DNA of 64,000 nucleotides from NCBI GenBank assembly GCA_016933055.1, contig JAFGBS010000019.1, positions 90,927 to 154,926 of the forward strand, in the 5' to 3' direction. The translations under genes and the position numbers were made by a program. Within the stretch, counting starts at the first letter, position 1. Every line of letters starts with the position of its first letter. The notes beneath the pieces were generated by a model, which did not search any database, had not been told where the DNA came from, and saw nothing but the letters and a program-made list of their open reading frames with translations. Positions 55,469 to 64,000 of the stretch are shown one piece after another. The stretch is from Promethearchaeota archaeon. Its GTDB lineage: Archaea > Asgardarchaeota > Lokiarchaeia > Sigyniarchaeales > Promethearchaeaceae.

Positions 55469-55588
55469 TGGGAGGGGGGCGATTTGAACGCCCGACCACC
55501 CGGTCCCAAACCGGGTATCATACCAAGTTGTCCCGATCGCGCCCAGTTTTCATAAAACCTCGGCACACATCGCCTAGACAACCCTCCC
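55469..55588 (-). tRNA. tRNA-Pro (anticodon TGG), interrupted in the D-arm region
   Basis: The acceptor pairs perfectly, gggaggg with ccctccc, discriminator A. The anticodon arm cccgg-tttggga-ccggg gives TGG, and the T-arm gggcg-ttcaaat-cgccc is intact. The gene is 120 bases, about 47 too long. The extra sequence lies between the acceptor stem and anticodon stem, within roughly 55521-55573. An internal hairpin (gttttatgaaaac) and a gttgtc/gacaac pairing could form the bulge-helix-bulge. No CCA beyond two encoded C bases. Confidence 0.85.
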
Positions 55589-55701
55589 GCGGAATATTTT
55601 GGATTTAATTTCATGAATCTTGAATATCACGGTTAGAGTACATTTCCTACACTCCATAAAAACTAAAAAGTTTTTCTTTTGAAAGCGAGAAAAATGGGAA
55701 C

Positions 55702-56730
55702 TTATCTTCGTTTTGACTTCTTTAGAAAGTCTTCTACATCTATCCCAATATTCTTATGAATATATTCATGTAAAAATTCGATTTTATGTTTATCTTTTTC
55801 AATATTTCCTAATTCCCGAGCAAGATTGGACTGATTCTTATATTTCCATATTACATTAATGTATTCAGTTACCACATCAATAAATTCGAGATAATTTTTT
55901 CGGAATATCAAAATTAGATCCATTTCCCCCAATCCCTTTTTTTTTAATATTGATTGGATGAGCTGTTTTTCATAGGTTGCAGTGTAATATTTCTGCTTAG
56001 TCCAACCCCGATTGTCCACATTAAAGGTTGAAAATTCAATTTCAGAATTATTGGGGTATTTATTAGAAATGTAGAGATCAGTGTAGGCATTTAATTCGCT
56101 TGTAACATGAATTGGAATTAAACTCTGAACCAATCCTCCCAACTTCTTGGTTAGGAAATCATCACCTACAAGAACAAGTTTATGATTTGCCGCATGTCGT
56201 AATACTAACGAAAGGTTATCTAAATTAATTAACTCAATTGCTCCTTGGAGAGTTAAGGTTTGTCGAGTAGTAAGATCGACTGATTCCTCCGCTGCTTGCG
56301 CACGATATACTTCTTTTTGAGTATCTGTTATTTCCTGGAAGGAATCAAACACAGTGTACTCCCCGTTATGATTAACGAGTTCCTGATTATACTCCTCAAT
56401 AAACTGATTCAAAAGGGGGATGAGGAAATGCATTTTAATCAGATCATCGGAATCCTCTTGATCCGATATACAAATCCCAATTAATTGTTGTTTTGTCGTG
56501 TAAAGCCATTTACGATTTGCGATTACCATAGTCCGAATTTGTCCTTCTCCAATAGATTCTGCAAAATTTCGTATAGCGGATATAAAACCTGACAAAAGTG
56601 AGAGATCCGTATGATTTTTCCCTTCATAATCACGACTGAATAAATAATCACCTGTTTCAGAAATTATAAGGAAATGTTGGATCATTGGCTTAACACTGTT
56701 TAATATTGATAGGTATGATCCACCATCCAA
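55702..56730 (-). CDS. Protein with longin/roadblock-like N-terminal domain, unknown
   Basis: 342 residues; alternative start M16. The first about 110 residues (F-L-I-I-S-E-T-G-D-Y-L-F-S-R, then L-L-S-G-F-I-S-A-I, then W-L-Y-T-T, then F-I-E-E-Y) follow the alternating beta-hairpin and helix pattern of longin/AP-sigma-type domains. The remainder is mixed helix with no recognised motif and a basic tail (K-K-S-K-R-R). Longin and roadblock proteins are among the eukaryotic-signature proteins expanded in Asgard archaea and are trafficking or GTPase partners. The assignment is by pattern and is tentative. Confidence 0.6.
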   Translation of the reverse strand: MDGGSYLSILNSVKPMIQHFLIISETGDYLFSRDYEGKNHTDLSLLSGFISAIRNFAESIGEGQIRTMVIANRKWLYTTKQQLIGICISDQEDSDDLIKMHFLIPLLNQFIEEYNQELVNHNGEYTVFDSFQEITDTQKEVYRAQAAEESVDLTTRQTLTLQGAIELINLDNLSLVLRHAANHKLVLVGDDFLTKKLGGLVQSLIPIHVTSELNAYTDLYISNKYPNNSEIEFSTFNVDNRGWTKQKYYTATYEKQLIQSILKKKGLGEMDLILIFRKNYLEFIDVVTEYINVIWKYKNQSNLARELGNIEKDKHKIEFLHEYIHKNIGIDVEDFLKKSKRR

Positions 56731-56785
56731 ACTATCTTAAAGGTTTTCCTTTAAAAAATTTTTAAAAAAAAACCTAAAATAGTTC

Positions 56786-57337
56786 TCATCTACTAAGGGT
56801 CGATCCACAAATGCTGCAATGGGTTAGATCTTCATCTATTTCTGCACCGCATGCGGGACAGAATTGCACTATAGATCCCGTAACAATCAGATTGGAATTA
56901 TCTGGAATTAATTTCTCTTCCGTAGCACGCTTTTCTCCATCGAGATCCACCTGACGTGCGTATGTTATAATTTTAAGGCTCTGACCACAATTTTCGCAGA
57001 AATCTCGTCTCTTAGCACGTTGATTACATTTTGGACAATACCAAAATACACGAGCACCACAGTCATCACAATATTTTTTACCACGATACACTTGTTTTCC
57101 GCAATTTGGACAAATTCTAATACCATTTCGGGCGTAATGAATCGTATAAAATAAAGAGCCAAGCCAAAATGGAGCAAATGCAATATTTGCCACCACCATA
57201 GCAGTAATATATTCACGTGATCCAGCCGGGATTGAAAAAACTAATACAAAACCAATTCCTACTAAAATCCACCATATTGTGGCAAAAGCTCGACTTGGGT
57301 ATCTATTTTTTCTTTTTTCATTTCGATTTTTTCCCAT
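56786..57337 (-). CDS. Membrane protein with multiple zinc ribbons
   Basis: 183 residues: a basic N-terminus, two membrane helices (about 17-38 and 44-68), then three zinc-ribbon C-x2-C pairs (C-P-N-C, C-D-D-C, C-P-K-C, C-E-N-C). A final C-P-A-C/C-S-I-C ribbon sits at the end. It is a paralogue in style of the two proteins at 61546-62492. Function unknown; zinc ribbons presumably face the cytoplasm. Confidence 0.72.
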   Translation of the reverse strand: MGKNRNEKRKNRYPSRAFATIWWILVGIGFVLVFSIPAGSREYITAMVVANIAFAPFWLGSLFYTIHYARNGIRICPNCGKQVYRGKKYCDDCGARVFWYCPKCNQRAKRRDFCENCGQSLKIITYARQVDLDGEKRATEEKLIPDNSNLIVTGSIVQFCPACGAEIDEDLTHCSICGSTLSR

Positions 57338-57485
57338 GAGAATTCCTACCTAGATTTAATTTAAAAAATATCTTATCTCACCATAAATTTTATTCGCTAA
57401 ATAAATAGATTTTATAATCCAAATTTTAGCAGACGGATAATAAGACAGACTTTGTAACTCATCACCTATCTAGTATGCGGTATCA

Positions 57486-59624
<2,139 letters not shown>

Positions 59625-61379
59625 CTATTTTTTGCGTAAGAATTGTTTTAACTTAGCAATATCCCATGAGTTTATCACGTCTTGGGATTCAATCCATCCT
59701 CTTCTTGCTTGATTGATTCCGTATTTCATATATCGCAATTGCCCTCGGGTATGAGCATCCGTATTAATTGCAATTTTCACCTTATATTCTTTACTCCGCT
59801 TCAAATTGATAGCGTTCAAGTCTAATCGATGCGGTTGTGCATTACATTCGATTGCGACCTGATTTTTTTGCGCTACCTCGAAAATTTTTTCAAATTCTAT
59901 TTCCGATGGATTGCGTTCATTAATAATTCGATTTGTTGGATGAGATAGTATATTGACTGGTGTTCCGTCTATCGCTTTAATAACTCGTTGAGTCTGTTCG
60001 GAAATAGGAAGGGTGAGGTGGGTATGAATAGATGCCAAGACAACATCTAATTTATCTAAAACCGAATTTGACAAATCTAAAGTTCCGTCTTTTTTAATGT
60101 CCACTTCCATTCCCTTAAGCACGGTTATATTTTTATAAATCTCATTTAGTGAGTCGATTTTCTGGATTTGCTTATCTAATTTTCTCTCATCCATTCCACC
60201 CGTCATTGCCATAGATTTACTATGGTCGGTAATCGCGATATAAGCGTATCCTAACTCAATTGCTTGTTGAATCATTTCCTCAATGGTATTATTGCCGTCA
60301 GTATAACTTGTATGCATTTGTAGGTCTCCTTGAATTTGATCAAATGAAATTAATTTAGGTAGAGCATGGTTCTTTGAGGCTGTTATTTCCCCTCGATCTT
60401 CACGCAATTCTGGAGGGATCCAATCCATATCTAAAAGAGTGTAAATCTCAGCTTCATCTCGACCTGCGATCCAATTTTCTTCTTTCCGTGCCTCTGAAGA
60501 AGATATTCCCGTTGGTTTTTTGAAGACACCATATTCTGACAAAGTAAAATTCTCAACCAGTGCTAACGACCGTAGATGGATATTATGAGCTTTAGATCCC
60601 GTGAAATATAATAATGCTGCACCAAAATTCTTCGGTTCTATGATGCGAAGATCAACTCGGAAATTGTTTTTCAATACTGCAGAAGCCTTAGTTTTACCTG
60701 CAGAATCTACTTTTTCAATCCTATTCCAAGTTGTAAAGTATTTCATGACTTCGGGGGCACTCGTCGCCGTAACTAAGACATCTAAATCACCCACAGTATC
60801 TTTTCGTCTACGATAGCTTCCAACCATTTCAAATTGTTGAATTTTTGCATTTCTCTTAAGAAATTCAGTTAAATCTTCGGCAATCGCATCGGCATCAGAT
60901 AATAGTAATCGATTTTTCCAATTTCGATATTTCTGAATTCCTTCCAAGATATTTTGCTCAGTTTTTTTCCCTATTCCCCCAATAGTCCTTAAACCTCCGT
61001 TTTTTGCAGCGGTTTCTAACTGGTCCACAGTGGTTATATCTGCCTTCTTCCAGATACGATTCACTGTTTTTGGACCTACTCCCCGAATTTTTGTAATCTC
61101 AATTAGTGTAAGTGGGACCTTTTGAGATAATTTCTCTAATTTTTTCAACTTCCCGGTTTGCACAATTTCCTTTATATGATCAGAAATTCCCTTACCGATT
61201 CCCCGATATTTCTCTGCGAGGTCTATTTCCCCCTCCACCATTTGTGTGAATGATTCACCGGATCCTCTGACAATACGTGCAGCATTCTCATAAGCACGAG
61301 CATGGAATTCATTATCTTCAGAAATACGTAACAATATGGCAACCTTATCGAATATGGCGGCAATTTCATTATTTTGCAT
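59625..61379 (-). CDS. polX: DNA polymerase X with PHP domain
   Basis: Starts best at the ATG at 61379 (584 residues). HhH and polymerase beta-like fingers precede the Pol X signature G-S-Y-R-R-R-K-D-T-V-G-D-L-D-V, which holds the metal Asp residues. The C-terminal PHP exonuclease domain begins D-L-Q-M-H-T-S-Y-T-D-G and ends with H-T/N-T-D-A-H motifs. It fills short gaps in base-excision repair. Placed directly upstream of ligA, it suggests one repair operon. Confidence 0.93.
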   Translation of the reverse strand: MQNNEIAAIFDKVAILLRISEDNEFHARAYENAARIVRGSGESFTQMVEGEIDLAEKYRGIGKGISDHIKEIVQTGKLKKLEKLSQKVPLTLIEITKIRGVGPKTVNRIWKKADITTVDQLETAAKNGGLRTIGGIGKKTEQNILEGIQKYRNWKNRLLLSDADAIAEDLTEFLKRNAKIQQFEMVGSYRRRKDTVGDLDVLVTATSAPEVMKYFTTWNRIEKVDSAGKTKASAVLKNNFRVDLRIIEPKNFGAALLYFTGSKAHNIHLRSLALVENFTLSEYGVFKKPTGISSSEARKEENWIAGRDEAEIYTLLDMDWIPPELREDRGEITASKNHALPKLISFDQIQGDLQMHTSYTDGNNTIEEMIQQAIELGYAYIAITDHSKSMAMTGGMDERKLDKQIQKIDSLNEIYKNITVLKGMEVDIKKDGTLDLSNSVLDKLDVVLASIHTHLTLPISEQTQRVIKAIDGTPVNILSHPTNRIINERNPSEIEFEKIFEVAQKNQVAIECNAQPHRLDLNAINLKRSKEYKVKIAINTDAHTRGQLRYMKYGINQARRGWIESQDVINSWDIAKLKQFLRKK

Positions 61380-61545
61380 ACAGATCCACATTAAATTGAG
61401 ACATAAATTTCCAAGACAAGTAAAATAATCAGAATTTGATGGAACATAAGTATACTAACGAAAATGAATTTTTTAATATATTCTGATAATTTGGAATTTC
61501 TACGGATAGATTGCTCCATGGATCGAAAAAAGGAAAAAAAATTGG

Positions 61546-61989
61546 TTATTTTTGACCTGCTGGATTAGGCATACCGCATGTTGGACAATACGCTTCAGAA
61601 CCACCTAAGGGTCCCCCACAAGTCCTACAATATTTGTTCGATTCAATAGAACCTTTTTGAGAATCTCGTGAAAAGTTCTCTTCAATAGGTTCTGAGACTG
61701 TTCCATATGTCTGATAAGAAGCTGCCCGGAGATCATATCCGCATTTATCACAGAATTGATTTGAAATAGATGTCTCTTTCTGGCAATTTGGACAGATTCG
61801 GGTATGTTCCCCTGATAAATAGGTTATTGTCACTCGTATCGCTTCCACAAGTGTGAAGGCTGGAACAATTGCACACCACCAGGGAAACGGAGGATAAAAG
61901 ATAAGAAATCCGATTAACAAAAAGATGGCCGAGGTAGTAAAGACAGATGTCCAAGCAGTAACTAAACGATTTTGACTTACTGTTTTCAT
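61546..61989 (-). CDS. Zinc-ribbon membrane protein
   Basis: 147 residues: two N-terminal membrane helices (about 13-32 and 38-58), then C-P-N-C/C-D-K-C and C-R-T-C/C-P-T-C zinc ribbons. The start overlaps the stop of the next upstream gene (TAATG), so the two paralogues are translationally coupled. Function unknown. Confidence 0.72.
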   Translation of the reverse strand: MKTVSQNRLVTAWTSVFTTSAIFLLIGFLIFYPPFPWWCAIVPAFTLVEAIRVTITYLSGEHTRICPNCQKETSISNQFCDKCGYDLRAASYQTYGTVSEPIEENFSRDSQKGSIESNKYCRTCGGPLGGSEAYCPTCGMPNPAGQK

Positions 61990-62492
61990 TAGATTAATTC
62001 AACTCCGCATGAAGGGCAATAATTTTGCTTAGTTTTATCTATATGCGCACCGCATGTTTGACAGTACATGAATTGGGGATTCTGGTATTGCGGATTTGGG
62101 ATACTAACAACGGGAGATTCTGTAGGTTCACCCGGTTTTACTGACTCTTGAAGTGCATACCCGCAGGTATCACAAAATCGCTCGTCTGGTCGCACTTTTG
62201 CATTGCAGTTGGGACATCTCCACAAAAATCTGTGTGAGCAATGTGGACAGAATTTCTTTTTTTCTGTTACCCGTTGACCGCAATTTGGACACAATGTAGG
62301 TTCCATGGTTAAATATTGAATAGTGGTTGTAACTCCACCGATAAGGGTCCCAATAACCGGAAACCAAATCCACCATCCCCAATCCCAAATGAGATATCCT
62401 AAGACGAAGAAAATGATAAAGCAGACTATAAAACCAGTCCAAGCTCCAACAACACTCTCCTTACTAGGAGCAAGTTCGTATTTATTACCCAT
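61989..62492 (-). CDS. Zinc-ribbon membrane protein
   Basis: 167 residues with the same layout as its neighbour: two membrane helices (about 17-35 and 38-58) and three zinc ribbons (C-P-N-C, C-P-H-C, C-P-N-C/C-D-T-C, then C-Q-T-C/C-P-S-C). A Pro-rich linker separates the last ribbon. It is the first gene of the pair. Confidence 0.72.
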   Translation of the reverse strand: MGNKYELAPSKESVVGAWTGFIVCFIIFFVLGYLIWDWGWWIWFPVIGTLIGGVTTTIQYLTMEPTLCPNCGQRVTEKKKFCPHCSHRFLWRCPNCNAKVRPDERFCDTCGYALQESVKPGEPTESPVVSIPNPQYQNPQFMYCQTCGAHIDKTKQNYCPSCGVELI

Positions 62493-62665
62493 TTTTTATT
62501 ATCACCGAAATTTGAACACTAGCGATAAGTGTTCCTTTGTTTATATGATAACGGTTTCAAAGTAATAAGGATTTTCGTGGTGCCAGTTCTTATCCTTTTG
62601 ATTGAGTGAGGGAAAAAATTTTTTAGAAGAGGAGTAACCTTCTTCATAATCATCCTTATTATTAA

Positions 62666-62834
62666 GGGGACGTTGTCTAGTGGTTTTCTACGAAAAGAAT
62701 CGTCGTGGAATGCTCCAAGATGACGGGCTCCAGCACGAGAAAAACCCATAAATCTGACGAGAAATCGAATGAAGAGATGGCTGGAATACCGTAGAGAAAC
62801 CCGTTGATCATGGGTTCAATTCCCATCGTCCCCA
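62666..62834 (+). tRNA. tRNA-Trp (anticodon CCA) with two introns
   Basis: Acceptor ggggacg/cgtcccc, discriminator A, D-stem gtct/agat, anticodon stem acggg/cccgt with loop ctccaga, T-arm atggg-ttcaatt-cccat. The gene is 169 bases. Removing about 32 bases from the D-loop and 64 bases after position 37 leaves a normal 73-base tRNA. Trp is read from CCA at the loop. Intron 2 is at the canonical 37/38 site. It is also unusual in having a D-loop intron. Confidence 0.85.
62735..62798 (+). other. Canonical 37/38 intron of tRNA-Trp
   Basis: A 64-base intron between the anticodon-adjacent G37 and A38. It contains ctga at 62755-62758 and tgaagag at 62770-62776, the order of a D' box and C' box. A C-like gatgacg overlaps the exon just before it. 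In other archaea this intron is a C/D guide RNA; here the boxes are weak and the final D box was not found. Confidence 0.6.
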
Positions 62835-62958
62835 CTTTTTTTCTCTTTCCTATTTCTCTTATTGATTTTGATCTCTGATTGTTGGTTTCATGTATACATC
62901 ACTTTGTTGACAACAGTTAGTAAATATTATAAAGGATAATTCCTTAATATAAGGTAGT

Positions 62959-62974
62959 GTCCGGTCACCCGGAC
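62959..62974 (+). promoter_or_regulatory. Perfect hairpin in the leader of the BON gene
   Basis: gtccgg-tcac-ccggac forms a 6-base GC-rich stem with a 4-base loop. It lies 9 bases before the likely ATG at 62984, where a ribosome-binding site would be. It could limit translation or bind a regulator. Confidence 0.5.
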
Positions 62975-62983
62975 GATATTAAA

Positions 62984-63652
62984 ATGATTAGAGATAAAGA
63001 AACTATTAAGAAAGACATCGTTGACCAACTCTACTGGGACCATCGGGTCGATGCATCCGATGTGAAAGTAGATGTTGATGACGATAAAGTAACCCTATAC
63101 GGTACGGTACCTTCCTATTTTGCCCGTAACGCTGCTTATATTGATGCCTATGCAATTTATGGTGTTACCAAAGTCGTAAATAATCTAAAGGTACAATATC
63201 CTCCAGTACTAAAAGTACCGTCTGACAGCGATATTGAGTCCAATATTAGAAACTTACTATTGTGGAATGAATCTGTAGACAGCACGAATATTAATGTCAG
63301 CGTTAAAGCGGGAAATATAACTTTAAAAGGAACGGTAGATGCCTACTGGAAGAAACTAACTGCCGAAACTGTAGCAGGACGTGCTTCAGGAGTTAAAGAT
63401 ATAAAAAATGAACTTGCAGTTGTACCAACTGATAATATTGTGGATAAAGCAATTGCAAAGGACATTGTAAATGCGATAGACAGACATTATTCCTTAGATC
63501 CTGAAGATATAGATGTGAAGGTTTCAAGCGGTAAAGTTACCTTAAGTGGTACGGTTGAGAACTGGTATGATTATCGATCTGCAATGGATATTGTCGATTT
63601 CACTACTGGTGTAATTGATATTAACGATCAACTCGTAATCACTCCCGAATAA
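62984..63652 (+). CDS. Triple BON-domain protein
   Basis: About 222 residues made of three BON repeats of about 75 residues. Each has the V-x-V-x-x-G/D-x-V-T-L-x-G-T-V turn (near 30-45, 105-120 and 180-195). BON domains bind membranes or cell-wall polymers. There is no signal peptide or membrane helix visible, so it is probably soluble. An upstream in-frame GTG at 62957 exists; the ATG avoids the hairpin and is preferred. Confidence 0.8.
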   Translation: MIRDKETIKKDIVDQLYWDHRVDASDVKVDVDDDKVTLYGTVPSYFARNAAYIDAYAIYGVTKVVNNLKVQYPPVLKVPSDSDIESNIRNLLLWNESVDSTNINVSVKAGNITLKGTVDAYWKKLTAETVAGRASGVKDIKNELAVVPTDNIVDKAIAKDIVNAIDRHYSLDPEDIDVKVSSGKVTLSGTVENWYDYRSAMDIVDFTTGVIDINDQLVITPE

Positions 63653-64000
63653 ATTATAATTAATGGATCCGAGAGCAAATAACAATAGATTCCCTATTGG
63701 AACATAGATAATTGCTTTATGACGTTCTCTAAACCTTTTTTTTTTTGTTATGGAAATTGAACTTATGGGATTTTCACACCTCAAGTATTTTTCGATCAAC
63801 CAATAAAACATAAAAAAACCTAGCAGAGAATTGAAGAATTTGTTTGCTAAAAGAAGCATGAGGCAAAAAATCGAAAAAAATGTACCGAAAGTTACATCTA
63901 TTTGGACCTATCATGATTGGGTTAACCATCTTGTGTATCAGTGTCATCATCATAGTCAAAATCTATCAAGTTCTGTCCGGATAGACTCCATAATCCAGTG
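63653..64000. other. Intergenic tail region; possible end of a minus-strand gene
   Basis: 348 bases, AT-rich. A T tract at about 63736-63747 could terminate the BON gene. No complete reading frame is convincing. The last 79 bases may be the end of another gene; see the next entry. Confidence 0.4.
63922..64000 (-). CDS. Possible 3' end of a minus-strand gene with acidic C-terminus, truncated by the window
   Basis: A frame open to the right edge reads about 25 codons ending G-Q-N-L-I-D-F-D-Y-D-D-D-T-D-T-Q-D-G and a TAA at 63922-63924. The composition resembles a real acidic tail. It is too short to assign and could be chance. Confidence 0.35.
   Translation of the reverse strand, partial: TGLWSLSGQNLIDFDYDDDTDTQDG

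Noticed and set aside
62519..62749. 76-codon minus-strand frame over the tRNA-Trp gene
   Set aside because: It crosses the acceptor, D-arm and anticodon exons of a well-folding tRNA.
63542..63859. 105-codon minus-strand frame over the BON gene end
   Set aside because: Antisense to the third BON domain and low-complexity; no support.

Overview
This is an AT-rich archaeal chromosome segment, most likely from an Asgard archaeon and possibly a Lokiarchaeia-like lineage. Archaeal/eukaryote-type information genes support this: EF-1alpha, the small RFC clamp-loader subunit, exosome Csl4, Rpo11, a METTL5-like methyltransferase, an AglB/STT3 oligosaccharyltransferase and intron-containing tRNAs. A longin-like hypothetical protein and TATA-proximal (near-leaderless) starts also fit. 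The phylum is an inference; no rRNA is present to fix it.

Layout. (1) 1-18.9 kb is a surface-glycan island. It begins with a partial membrane-anchored protein, then a WbpB/WbpE/WbpD set for a 2,3-diacetamido hexuronic acid sugar nucleotide. A TrmB-like regulator and a GlmM-type mutase follow. Next comes what looks like a complete six-enzyme legionaminic-acid route (LegB, LegC, LegI, LegH, LegG, LegF) on two convergent transcription units. After it lie an HP-motif candidate transferase, a sulfotransferase, a WbpG/PseA-type amidotransferase and a fused ATP sulfurylase/APS kinase that can make PAPS for the sulfotransferase. Two tandem non-coding elements with terminal inverted repeats sit at 16.3-17.1 kb. 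(2) 18.9-28 kb is a decaying duplicated module. It holds a broken flippase and an intact GT4 glycosyltransferase, then a relic of an FtsZ 3' end joined to a broken GT4, then an intact flippase with an extra GT-like domain, then ftsZ. (3) At 28-32 kb is a very long AglB with a multi-repeat C-terminal tail. The first three regions together read as one cell-surface N-glycan programme: unusual sugars, sulfation, amidination, flipping and transfer to protein.

(4) 32-45 kb is mostly core housekeeping: truA, rfcS, eno, a METTL5-like gene, csl4, a small unknown, rpo11, an RNase III-like gene, an aldehyde:ferredoxin oxidoreductase, an FAD oxidoreductase and EF-1alpha. (5) 45-64 kb is mixed. It has two radical-SAM proteins (one anSME-like), an MFS transporter, a membrane alpha/beta hydrolase, tRNA-Arg, a Dam-like methylase, a GH13 enzyme and a PadR plus HAAS-membrane-protein pair with a candidate operator. 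It continues with tRNA-Pro and tRNA-Trp, both interrupted in the D-arm region, the longin-like protein, three zinc-ribbon membrane proteins, a bacterial-type NAD-dependent DNA ligase beside PolX, and a triple-BON protein. No CRISPR array, rRNA or autonomous transposase gene was seen.
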